From NCBI GenBank assembly GCA_964621525.1, contig CAZUMS010000017.1, positions 19,858 through 83,857 on the forward strand: a stretch of 64,000 nt of DNA, in the 5' to 3' direction. Position 1 is the stretch's first letter. Each line of letters opens with the position of its first letter. Made by a program: the position numbers and the translations under genes. This document shows, piece by piece, positions 7,786-16,900 of this stretch. The DNA comes from CAZMGV01 sp964621525 [NCBI: uncultured bacterium]. Lineage in GTDB: Bacteria; JAGRBM01. Under the pieces are notes generated by a model. That model was not told the DNA's origin and searched no databases. It saw nothing but the letters and a program-made list of their open reading frames with translations.

Positions 7786-9846
7786 ATGAACCGAGAGGAA
7801 CGGCGCCAGCGTGGCAGCCGTACGCTGGCCGGAGCAGGGCGCGGGTCCCCTGTAATCCGAATCATTCTTCCGCTCCTGCTGGTAATTCTTTCCTTCACCG
7901 CCGCTAGCGCGCAGACGCAGCGCCGCCCGCTCGCCCCGAACATCAAGGGTACGGTGGGTCTCTTCCGCACGAATTCGGCCGAGATCATGCCGAAGGACAC
8001 GTTTACGCTGGGCCTCGCGACGGAGATCTTCGTTGCCGACGGTTTCCTCGTCACCGACGCCAAGACCAAGCGCATGGTGAGCACGTTCCACCTGTCCTGG
8101 GTGCCGTGGTGGCGGGACCTCGAATGGAACGATTACGGCATCGGCGCCGAAGTCGCAGTCGCGCCCATGTGGTCCGCGGTGACGGTGAAGGGCGTCGATC
8201 CGAACCAGGTCGACCCGGCCAAGATCGCCCTCGTGCAGGTGACGGGCGTGAACGCAAGCCTCAAGTTCTCGTTCACGAACCCGAACGAGGATCATAAGCG
8301 CGAGTTCTCCGGTTACCTCGGCCTGTTCTACCACCTCCCGTCCGATGCCAACGACATCGCCCTCAAGTTCGGCGAGGCGTCCTACGAGGTGAGTATCGGC
8401 GGAACCTGGGATATCGCCGCTCCGAGCGACGTCGACCCCTCGAAGCGCAATATTCCGCTCCGGTTCCATCTGAATACGGGCTACCAGTGGAACGGCTACA
8501 AGGGTCGCAAGACGTTCCTCTCGGATACAACCCCGGGCGGCAACCCGAACGACCTCGCCGATCCGACGAACACGATCCTGCGGTTCGCCCTCGGGCGACC
8601 GGAATCGAACATCATCCCGGTGCGGATTGGCGGCGAGTACGTTGTCCGCCGGTTCCTCACGCTGTTCATGGAGTGGGGACTCGACGGCATCACCGGCGGC
8701 CCGCCGGGCTTCGGGTTCTTCGACTCTCCGCAGCGGCTCGGTACGGGCATCCGCTTCTATCCGACCAAACAGTTCGTCGCGACCGTGGGCGGCGAGTTCG
8801 CCCTTGTCCAGAACCCCGATCCGGATGTCTACATCGATCCGGACTGGAACCTCATCCTGCAGGTCGCCTATCTCGGCCTGCCCGAGCCGCCGCCGCCGCC
8901 GATCCCGCTGATTGAGCCGCAGGAGCGTGCAATTATCGCCGTCACGAAGGGCAAGATCGCCGGATACGTACGCGACAAGGAGACGTTCGAACCGCTGGGG
9001 CGCGCCGTCGTGCGCTACCCGGACCGCGGTCTGACCGACCAGATCACCGACAAGGACACGGGCGCTTTCACGAGCTACGAGTTCGACGCAGGCCCGGTCG
9101 AAGTCGAATGCGTGGCCGAGACCTACCCGTCTCCGGGCCGCATCACTGTGGAAGTGATTCCCGGCCAGACGACGCTGTCGGAATGTCTGCTCGAGCGGCC
9201 GAAGGAGGCCCCGCCGGCCTTCGCCGTATTCCAGGGCACCGTGCGCGACGAGGACGGCAACCTGATCGCCGGACAGGTGATCATCGAGGGCCGCCAGGAG
9301 CGGGCCGACACGGAAGCCGGCATCGGCGCCTTCAAGTTCACCTTCTCGCCGGGCAACTTCGCCGCGACGGCTTCGGCTCCCGGTCACTTCGACGAAACCT
9401 TCAAGTTCGAGCTTGTGGCTGACCAGATGCTGGTTCACGACTTCATCCTGAAGAAGAAACCCGTGATCCAGAAGAAGAAGTTCGTCGAGGTGAAGGAAGA
9501 CCGCCTCGAGATCAGCCAGACAATCCTGTTCGTCACCGGCAAGGCGACGATCCTCGAACAGTCGTTCCCGATCCTGTCCGAAGTGGCGGCGGCCCTGCGC
9601 GACCGTCCCGAGCTCAAGATCGAGATCGGCGGCCATACCGACAGCCGCGGCTCCGATGCTGTCAACAAGAAGCTCTCGCAGGCCCGCGCCGATTCGGTCC
9701 GCAAGTGGCTGATCGACAAGGGCGGTATCGCCGCCGACCGCCTGACGGCGGTGGGCTACGGCGAGAGCGTTCCGCTCGTGAGCCCGGACGACACCGAGCT
9801 CAAGCGGGCCAAGAACCGCCGCGTCGAGTTCCGGATCCTCCAGTAA
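7786..9846 (+). CDS. OmpA-domain outer-membrane protein with two CarboxypepD-reg-like modules
   Basis: 686 residues from ATG 7786 (a GTG 27 bp earlier is in frame). A signal peptide with an unusually long basic lead ends in TAASA|QT near residue 44. Residues 45-365 have alternating strand patterns of a beta-barrel or beta-rich domain. A PEPPPPPIP hinge at about 366 leads to two carboxypeptidase-regulatory-like beta modules (GKIAGYVRD... near 390 and FQGTVRDEDGN... near 485). The last 115 residues are an OmpA C-terminal peptidoglycan-binding domain: IEIGGHTDSRGSD, LSQARADSVRKWL and RLTAVGYGE. It probably anchors the outer membrane to peptidoglycan and may carry surface modules. It is a single-gene transcript, convergent with the next gene. 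Confidence 0.88.
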   Translation: MNREERRQRGSRTLAGAGRGSPVIRIILPLLLVILSFTAASAQTQRRPLAPNIKGTVGLFRTNSAEIMPKDTFTLGLATEIFVADGFLVTDAKTKRMVSTFHLSWVPWWRDLEWNDYGIGAEVAVAPMWSAVTVKGVDPNQVDPAKIALVQVTGVNASLKFSFTNPNEDHKREFSGYLGLFYHLPSDANDIALKFGEASYEVSIGGTWDIAAPSDVDPSKRNIPLRFHLNTGYQWNGYKGRKTFLSDTTPGGNPNDLADPTNTILRFALGRPESNIIPVRIGGEYVVRRFLTLFMEWGLDGITGGPPGFGFFDSPQRLGTGIRFYPTKQFVATVGGEFALVQNPDPDVYIDPDWNLILQVAYLGLPEPPPPPIPLIEPQERAIIAVTKGKIAGYVRDKETFEPLGRAVVRYPDRGLTDQITDKDTGAFTSYEFDAGPVEVECVAETYPSPGRITVEVIPGQTTLSECLLERPKEAPPAFAVFQGTVRDEDGNLIAGQVIIEGRQERADTEAGIGAFKFTFSPGNFAATASAPGHFDETFKFELVADQMLVHDFILKKKPVIQKKKFVEVKEDRLEISQTILFVTGKATILEQSFPILSEVAAALRDRPELKIEIGGHTDSRGSDAVNKKLSQARADSVRKWLIDKGGIAADRLTAVGYGESVPLVSPDDTELKRAKNRRVEFRILQ

Positions 9847-9859
9847 AAGTCAGGCAGGT

Positions 9860-11047
9860 TCAGGCCGCCGAAAGCCGCCGGAGAATCCGGCCGGCGCCTT
9901 CTTTCAGCACCGCTTCGGGCGTCAGCAGGCTGATGACCAGATACGCCCCGCCGGAACAGTCGTAGAAGTAGCCCGGCTGGACCAGCACGTGGTCCTTCTC
10001 GAGCAGTTCCAGCGCCAGCGCTTCATCGTCGTCCCGGCTGTGGATTTTCAGCATCGCGTACCAGCCGCCCTCGGCGGCCAGAAGCTCCGTGGTTTCGCAG
10101 GAACCGGTCATCTGGCGGAGGGTGGCCAGATTGGCGCGAACCCGCTCCCGGATGGGTGCCTGAAGCCGGGGCAGGAGGCCCAGGAGGCCTTCCAGTGCTG
10201 TCTGCACGGGGGTCCCGACAGACAGATAGGTGTCGGCGATCAGTTCCAGCCGCTCGAGGCATGAGGAGATCGCCGGTTCGGGGCCGCTGGCGAGAATCCA
10301 GGACAGTTTGAGCTGCGGCAGGCCCAATGTCTTCGACAGTCCGCCGAGGGAGAAGGTAAGGGCGTGCCGGGCGGCCATCGCCGACGCCGCGGCAGGTCCG
10401 GCCCCGCCCGAAACAGGATCGAGCGGATAGTCCTCGAACACCTCGTCCGCGACGATGGCGAGGCCCCGCTCCCCGGCGAGCCGGGCGAGTTGTTCGAGCT
10501 CTCCTGCCTTCAGATAGTTCCCGGTGGGGTTGTTCGGGCTCACCACCACGATAGCCCTGGCCTTTTGCCCTTCGTCGGTGGCGAGGGCCGCTTCGACCGA
10601 ATCGAAGTCGATCTTCCAGCCCTTTTCGTAGACGAGCTCGTACGGGACGCGGACGGCGCATTCGAGCTCGATCAGATGGTCGAGCAGTGGGTAGCTGGGT
10701 TCGGGCACCAGCACGGCATCTCCCGGATCACACAGCAGCTTGAACAGGTACCCATAGGCCTCGCTGGTCGAGGCGGTGAGAAAGATCCGTTCGGGATCGA
10801 TATTGTGTCCGCGTCCCGCAAGATGGCGGGCAAGTGCCTGCCGGGCTCCCGGCAGGCCGTGAGGGTCCGGCTCGTAATGGAGGTTAGCCGGGCTGGAGAG
10901 CAGCGGGAGGATGTCCGCCGTGGGGACGAGTCCCGCCCGTGCCGGATTCGAAACCGTCAGGTTCAGGAGCCCGGGGCGCGGCGTCGCTTCGAGGGCCCTG
11001 GAGAGGGGATTGAGGTCGAACCGGTGGGGTGTGCGTGTTGAAAACAT
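9860..11047 (-). CDS. PLP-dependent aminotransferase, class I/II fold
   Basis: 395 residues on the minus strand from ATG 11047. Fold-type I aminotransferase signatures: HYEPDPHGLPGARQALARHL near the N-terminus, VLVPEPSYPL, the VVSPNNPTGNYL motif, ADEVFEDY (cofactor Asp), and SLGGLSKTLGLPQLKLSW, whose SK Lys should form the PLP Schiff base. It probably transfers an amino group between an amino acid and a 2-oxoacid in the cytoplasm; the substrate cannot be assigned. It is divergently transcribed from the mannose-1-phosphate guanylyltransferase gene across 85 bp that contain a 14-bp palindrome, and converges on the OmpA-like gene with 13 bp between the stops. Confidence 0.9.
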   Translation of the reverse strand: MFSTRTPHRFDLNPLSRALEATPRPGLLNLTVSNPARAGLVPTADILPLLSSPANLHYEPDPHGLPGARQALARHLAGRGHNIDPERIFLTASTSEAYGYLFKLLCDPGDAVLVPEPSYPLLDHLIELECAVRVPYELVYEKGWKIDFDSVEAALATDEGQKARAIVVVSPNNPTGNYLKAGELEQLARLAGERGLAIVADEVFEDYPLDPVSGGAGPAAASAMAARHALTFSLGGLSKTLGLPQLKLSWILASGPEPAISSCLERLELIADTYLSVGTPVQTALEGLLGLLPRLQAPIRERVRANLATLRQMTGSCETTELLAAEGGWYAMLKIHSRDDDEALALELLEKDHVLVQPGYFYDCSGGAYLVISLLTPEAVLKEGAGRILRRLSAA

Positions 11048-11061
11048 CTCCGGACAGCTAA

Positions 11062-11075
11062 GCCGTCCGGACGGC
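11062..11075. promoter_or_regulatory. 14-bp perfect palindrome in a divergent intergenic region
   Basis: GCCGTCCGGACGGC reads the same on both strands and is centred in the 85 bp between two divergent starts (11047 and 11133). A second GGAC half-site lies just upstream (CCGGACAG at 11051-11058). It could be an operator for a dimeric regulator of both genes. No regulator gene is adjacent. Confidence 0.4.
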
Positions 11076-11132
11076 GGACGGCAACCTGCTCCCCCTTGCG
11101 GAGGGTCCGGCGGCGGACCATAACAGGGGCCA

Positions 11133-12236
11133 ATGGCAACTGACCCCAAACGGGTGGCGGTGATCATGGCCGGCGGTTCGGGAGAGCGGTTCTGGCCGCT
11201 GTCGCGCCGGCTCCGTCCCAAGCAGCTTCTGAAGCTGGGCGACCCGGACCGGACGATGCTCCAGCAGGCGCTGGACCGTATCCGGCCCCTGTTTCCGGCG
11301 GACCGGATTTTCATCGTCACGGGCGAGCACCTTCTGGAGCCCATCCGGTCGTCGAAACCGGGAATTCCGGATGAGAACGTGATTGCCGAGCCGGCGAAGC
11401 GGAACACCTCCGGCGCGCTCGTTTTTGCGGCGGCGACGGTTCTCGCCCGGACGGACGGGCCGCCGGACCGGATTTCGATGGCGATCTTCGCCGCCGACCA
11501 CCGGATCGAACCGGACGACCTCTTCCGGCAGGATGTGGAGGCGGCACTCGGAACAGCCGGCACGGACGGCGGACTTTGCGTGATCGGGATCCCTCCCGCC
11601 CGGCCGGCTACTGGCTACGGCTATATCGAGACGGATGGCGTGGCGCCGGCCGTGGGCCGGGCCGTTACGGTCCGGTCGTTCCGGGAGAAGCCCGATCTCG
11701 ATACCGCGAAGGTCTATTCCGCTTCGGGCCGTCACTACTGGAACTCGGGAATGTTCTTCTGGCGACTCGACGAATTCCTGAGGGAGCTGGCCGGGACGGC
11801 GCCGGAGCTGGCCGGTGCGGTTCCCCGGCTGGCAGAACTGATCCGGACGGGCGGCGCCGCAGAGCTGCGCCGCCGTTTTGAAGATCTGCCGAGTATCTCC
11901 ATTGACTACGCCCTCATGGAGAAGGCGAAAACCGTCCGCATGGTTCCCGCCCGGTTCCGGTGGGACGATCTCGGCACCTGGGAATCCCTGCGCCGGGCCC
12001 AGGCGCCCGACAGCGAAGGGAATGTCACCACGGGAGATCCGGTCTTGATCGGAACGAAGAATTCCATCGTCGTGAACGAACCGGGGCCCGGGCGCATGGC
12101 GGTCGCCGTCGTAGGCCTTGAGAACGTCGTCGTCGCCGTCACCGAGGATGGGGTACTCGTCCTCGCGGCGGACCATTCGGAGGACGTGTCCAGGGTCGTT
12201 GCGGAGCTGAAAAGGCGTGGCGGAAAGCAGACCTGA
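11133..12236 (+). CDS. manC: Mannose-1-phosphate guanylyltransferase
   Basis: 367 residues, ATG 11133. The N-terminal nucleotidyltransferase motif VIMAGGSGERFWPLSRRLRPKQLL is diagnostic of ManC-type enzymes, followed by EPAKRNTSGAL, FAADHRI and GYGYIETD, then FREKPD and NSGMFFW. The family makes GDP-mannose from mannose-1-phosphate and GTP, feeding polysaccharide or LPS synthesis. This protein has the length of the short form without the fused phosphomannose isomerase domain found in some ManC/AlgA proteins. It is single-gene, with a strong bidirectional hairpin right after its stop. Other capsule or LPS genes are not in the window. Confidence 0.94.
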   Translation: MATDPKRVAVIMAGGSGERFWPLSRRLRPKQLLKLGDPDRTMLQQALDRIRPLFPADRIFIVTGEHLLEPIRSSKPGIPDENVIAEPAKRNTSGALVFAAATVLARTDGPPDRISMAIFAADHRIEPDDLFRQDVEAALGTAGTDGGLCVIGIPPARPATGYGYIETDGVAPAVGRAVTVRSFREKPDLDTAKVYSASGRHYWNSGMFFWRLDEFLRELAGTAPELAGAVPRLAELIRTGGAAELRRRFEDLPSISIDYALMEKAKTVRMVPARFRWDDLGTWESLRRAQAPDSEGNVTTGDPVLIGTKNSIVVNEPGPGRMAVAVVGLENVVVAVTEDGVLVLAADHSEDVSRVVAELKRRGGKQT

Positions 12237-12252
12237 CCGTTTTCGGTTCGAG

Positions 12253-12291
12253 GCAAAAGAAAAGGCGGTTTGTGGCCGCCTTTTCTTTTGC
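12253..12291. terminator. Bidirectional terminator between converging genes
   Basis: Perfect 16-bp inverted repeat GCAAAAGAAAAGGCGG / CCGCCTTTTCTTTTGC (12253-12268 and 12276-12291) with a 7-base loop. It carries A-rich and T-rich flanks in both orientations, so it can stop transcription from manC (+) and from the carboxyltransferase gene (-), which ends at 12307. Confidence 0.92.
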
Positions 12292-12306
12292 GCGCGATCC
12301 GCGGGC

Positions 12307-13875
12307 TTAGAGCGGGATATTCCCGTGCGGTGCCCGTTCTTCGGAGCCGGTCGCTTCCAGCATGCCGAGGTAATGTACGAGCTTCTGCCGGGTCGAGTTC
12401 GGCTGGATCACTTCGTCGATCCACCCGCGCTCGGCCGCTAGACCCACCGACATGTAGTCCTCGCGGTACTTCTGGCACAGCTCGTCGAACCGGGCCTTGG
12501 GATCGGCGGCGGCTTTCAGCTCCTTGCCGTAGAGGATTTCCACCGCGCCCTCGGCGCCCATGACCGAGATCTGGGCCGACGGCCATGCGAGGTTCACTTC
12601 CGAGCCCAGGTGCTTCGACGACATGACGATGTAGGCGCCGCCGAACGCCTTGCGCATGATGACCGTGAGGCGCGGAACGCGGGCCTCCACGTAGGCGTAG
12701 AGCAGCTTCGCGCCGTGGACGATGATGCCGTTGTGTTCCTGCACCGAGCCCGGCATGAAGCCGGGGACGTCGACCAGCGAGACGAGCGGGATGCCGAAGC
12801 AGCTCATGGTCCGGATAAATCGTGCCGCCTTCCGGGACGAATTGATGTCGAGCACGCCGGCCCGTTCCTTGGGCTGGTTGGCGATGATGGCCACGGACCG
12901 GCCCGCAAGACGCGCCATGCCGACGACGACGCTCGGGGCGTAGTCGGGCTGGATCTCGAGGAAACTGCCTTCGTCGGCGACCTGCCCGATTACGTCGCGG
13001 ACGTCGTAGGGCTTGCGGAAGTTTTCCGGAACGATCTGGGTGAGGGGGATGACCTTCGCCGGTTCTTTCGCCTCGATTTTCTGGTGGAGGAGGTAATACA
13101 GCATCTGCCGTGTCACCTCGATGGCGCCCTTTTCGTCCTTGCGGACGACGTGGGCGACGCCGCTCTTCTTCGCGTGGGTATTCGCGCCGCCGAGGGTTTC
13201 GCCGTCCACGTCCTCGAACATGGCCTGTTTCACGACCTTCGGGCCGGTGACGAACATGAGCGCATCGGCCTCCGAGAGGACGATGAAATCGGTGATCGAA
13301 GGCGAGTAGACCGCACCTCCCGCGCACGGACCCAGCACGACCGAGAATTGCGGGACTTTGCCGGAGAACTTCACGTTGCGGCGGAAAATCTCGCCGTAAC
13401 CCGCGAGCGCGGCGACGCCTTCCTGGATGCGCGCGCCGCCTGAATCGAGGAGGCCGATCACCGGTGCGCCGATGCGGTCGGCGAGGTCCATGCCCTTGCA
13501 GATCTTGCGGGCGTGGGCTTCGCCGAGCGAGCCGCCCATGAACCGCCGGTCCTGCGCGAAGGCCACCGCCGGGCGGCCGTGGATCTTCCCCGTCGCCACG
13601 ACGACGCCGTCGCCGCTGGCGCGTTTGCCCTCCATGCCCCAGCCCCGGGCCTGGTGCTGGACAAGGGCGTCCAGCTCCTCGAACCGGCCGTCGTCGAACA
13701 GCGACTGGAGCCGCCGGTACGGGATGTTCTCTGCCGGGGCCGGACCGGTCTTTGCCGGCTCAGCCGGGGTCAGCGGCCGGGGGATGGCCACTGCGGGAGC
13801 GGGCACGGGCGGGATGATCGCCGGAGCCGGCTGAGCGTGAGTTTCAACGGATGTGGTGCGGAGTTTCCATGCCAT
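12307..13875 (-). CDS. Acyl-CoA carboxylase carboxyltransferase subunit (PccB/AccD5-like)
   Basis: 522 residues from ATG 13875, with SD AGAGGAAA upstream. The carboxyltransferase fold is clear: FAQDRRFMGGSLGEAHARKI, the oxyanion motifs LLDSGGARIQEGV and GPCAGGAVYSPSITDF near residues 150-200, and the C-terminal half motif VDVPGFMPGSVQE plus AFGGAYIVM. The family transfers carboxyl from carboxybiotin to acetyl-, propionyl- or similar acyl-CoA. The first 50 residues are an Ala/Pro-rich extension not usual for the family and similar in style to the interdomain linkers of the megasynthase just upstream (57 bp). That context suggests it supplies malonyl- or methylmalonyl-type extender units. No biotin carboxylase or biotin carrier gene is in the window. 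Confidence 0.93.
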   Translation of the reverse strand: MAWKLRTTSVETHAQPAPAIIPPVPAPAVAIPRPLTPAEPAKTGPAPAENIPYRRLQSLFDDGRFEELDALVQHQARGWGMEGKRASGDGVVVATGKIHGRPAVAFAQDRRFMGGSLGEAHARKICKGMDLADRIGAPVIGLLDSGGARIQEGVAALAGYGEIFRRNVKFSGKVPQFSVVLGPCAGGAVYSPSITDFIVLSEADALMFVTGPKVVKQAMFEDVDGETLGGANTHAKKSGVAHVVRKDEKGAIEVTRQMLYYLLHQKIEAKEPAKVIPLTQIVPENFRKPYDVRDVIGQVADEGSFLEIQPDYAPSVVVGMARLAGRSVAIIANQPKERAGVLDINSSRKAARFIRTMSCFGIPLVSLVDVPGFMPGSVQEHNGIIVHGAKLLYAYVEARVPRLTVIMRKAFGGAYIVMSSKHLGSEVNLAWPSAQISVMGAEGAVEILYGKELKAAADPKARFDELCQKYREDYMSVGLAAERGWIDEVIQPNSTRQKLVHYLGMLEATGSEERAPHGNIPL

Positions 13876-13932
13876 GACTGTGTTTCCTCTGGTTCTGCCT
13901 TGCTTGTCCCTGCCGTGCCCTCGGCCAGCCGG

Positions 13933-16900
13933 TTATGATTTGTCTTTCGCGTTGAGCGGAACGCCCATGCCCCAGCCGCGCGTGCCGCCGTCCTGTTTCC
14001 AGACGCCGCTCGGCGGGCGGATCGCCTCGATGACGGTGAGAATGTATTCGCCCGCGACCGTGAAGCGGCCGCTGAAGGAGGCGAGGTTCTTCTGCGCCCG
14101 GACGGTTTCGGCCTCGCCGGAAAGCCGGATCTCGGCCGTTCCGTTCGCAAGGTCCGGGAGGATTGCCACCTGGTCGGGACGCAGCCGGAGGCCAGTACCC
14201 AGGGTCTTCAGGGCGGCTTCCTTGAACGACCAGATGATCGTCGCCACCCGTCCGCGTTCCGGTCCGGCCGGGAGCGCCCGGCGCTCCTCGGCGGTGAAGT
14301 TGTCCTCAAGGAACGCTTCCGTGCGGTCGCCGATGCGTTCGATATCGACGCCGAGCTGCCGCTCTTCGCCGATGATATCGCGTTTCTCCCAGACGATCGC
14401 CGTCGCCCAGATATTCGAGTGCGAGATCGTGAGGCCGTACCGCTCGCCGTGGGCGCCGAAAAATTTCGGCTCGCCGGTTTCGTCGGCCTTTACGATGATG
14501 TGGCCGTCCACGCCGAAACCCCGGAGCGCCCGGCGGGCCGCAAGACGTCCCGCGAGCCAGTCGAGGCGGCGTTTCTCGAAGGTGATCGTCGCGTATTCGC
14601 CCTTCTCGTCCGCCGACAGCTCGGCGAGGACCGAGTTCGGATCGCGGTCCAGGTCCTTGAGGACCGTGCCGATGTCGAGCACCTGGAACCGGAGCCACGG
14701 GGCGTTGAGGGGCGAGGCCGGGACCGGCACTTCGGCCCGCTGGACCTCGGCGGCCGGAGCGGGAGCAGTGGCCGGAGCCGCCGTCTGGAGCTCCGCAGCC
14801 GGGGCGCCGCCCTCGGCGATCCGCTTCAGCACATAGTCCGTCAGCTGGTTCAGGGTCGGATAATCGCGGAGCTTGAAGTTCGGGTCCTTCTCGAGCCCGT
14901 AGTGCTGGCGCACCTGCGCAAACACCTCGGCCTGCTTCACCGTGTCGATGCCGAGATCGCCCTCGAGATCGGCGGCCGGGGAGATATCCGACGGCTCGTA
15001 CCCGGTTTCACGGCAGAGAACCTCCATCACCACCGCAAAGACCTCGTCGCGGCCTGCTGCCGTCACGGGGACGTTCGCTGCCGGAGCGGGGGCCGCCTGC
15101 ACCGGGGCCGGAGCCGCAGGGGCGGTCTGGACCGCCGGAGAATCCCTCAGGGCGGCAAGGGCGGCTGGGAGCGTTTCCACGGTTCCGGTGGTTACCTGGT
15201 CGTAACCCACAAGCGAGAGAAGCTCGCTGCCGTCGGTTCCGAAAACGCGGACGTTACAGCGGTAAATGCCGCCGTCCATCTTCGAGACCGGTGTGACCGA
15301 GATGGACAGGGCTTCGCCCGCTTCGACCGGCCGGTGAACGGCGAGCCACTGGATTCCGGACGGGAGCACGCTCGCGCCGGTTTCGATCATCGTGCGGAGG
15401 CCTGCCGCCTGGAACGCTGCCTCGATGGCGGAAGCCGTCGCATCGGCGGGCGCGACCGCGGCGCCGCCTGAGAATACAGCTCCAGCGCGGGCGCCGAACT
15501 GCCAGTTCTGGCCGGCTTTCTCGATGGCCCCGGTCATCACCTGGAATCGCGGGCCGTGGAAATAGACCTGATAGACCGCCTGCCGGAGCGCGCCGTTACC
15601 CGCGAGCATCCGCGCAGCGGCGCGTTCGGGCTTCACGCTGGGCACCGAGAAATGCCCGGCCCGGAAATGGATCTTGTACTCGGGGCCGCTGGGCGAGGGC
15701 TGGAGCACCTCGACTGAACCCGGGGTCGCCTTCAGATCGGCCGTCTTGCCGGTGAACACCTTGATGGCCCGCTCGAACTTCACATCGGTGACTTCGAACG
15801 GCTTGCCGCCGAAGCCGGCTTCCCGGCGCATCAGCTCGATGCCGCCGACGCCGGGCCACACGGCCGTTCCCGCGATGGCATGATCGGCCAGCCAGGGTTC
15901 GGTCAGGGTGGACACCTTGAGCTGGGTGGAACCCTTCGGGGCGGCCGGAACCTGGGGTGGCGGTTTTACCGCGCCGCTCCGGTCGAGATCGCCCAGAGTT
16001 CCACAGGCGAGAATCTCGCCGGCCGTTCCGGCCATCAGTTCCGCCCGGACGAGCGGGGCGCCAGTGGCCGGGTAGATGAGGTCCACACCGGTTTCCTTGA
16101 AAAAGTCTTTCGCGACGCCGCGCGAGGCCATGCCGACTTCGGCCCATGCCGACCAGTCGATGAGGAGCGGGCGGGCGGCCGGGTTGCCGACGGCGCTGAA
16201 ATGACGGACGAGGCCGGTGAGCGCGCCGTTGGCGGCGGCATAATCGGCCTGGCCCTTGTTGCCGAACCGGCCCACGACGGAGCCGAACATGACGAACGCC
16301 TCCAGCGGATCCGTCCGGGTTTCGAGGGCCAGCGAGATCGCACCTTCAAGCTTCACGCCGAGGGTCGCCCGGATATCGTCCAGCGTCTTTTCGGCGGTCG
16401 AGCGGCTCATCTCGCGGCCAGCGCCGTGGATCACGACGTTGATCGTGCCGAAATCGGCCCGGACCGACCGGAGGAGGTTCTTCACGCCTTCGGGCCTGGC
16501 GAGGTCGCAGGCGTAGTAGCGGGCCTCGACGCCGAGCGCCCGGAGGGCTTCCAGCGCGCTGTGGATCTCGGCCGCGCCGAGACGGCGGCGGACTTCAGCT
16601 TCCAGCTCGGCGGCGGAGGGCTGCTGGCCGCTGGCCTTGGCGGCCTGACGGACTTCCTTGCGGATCGCCTTCTCGTCGGCGGCCTCGACGGGGCCCTGCG
16701 GGGCGGGCGAGGAACCGACGAGGGCGAACCGGCCGCCCAGATGACGGGCGAGGTCCATTACGATTTCCTTCGTGATGCCCCGGGCGCCGCCCGTGACGAG
16801 CCATACGCGGTCCTGGCGCGCCTTGAGGCCGTTCGCACCCTGGATCGAGGCAAACACGCCCTGAAGTGTCGCCCGGCCGAAGCGGGACCAGCGGCTCTGG

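Noticed and set aside
7768-9636. Long open frame on the minus strand opposite the OmpA-like gene
   Set aside because: It mirrors a strongly supported gene and its translation is Arg/Glu/His-rich without any motif, as expected of a shadow frame in GC-rich DNA.
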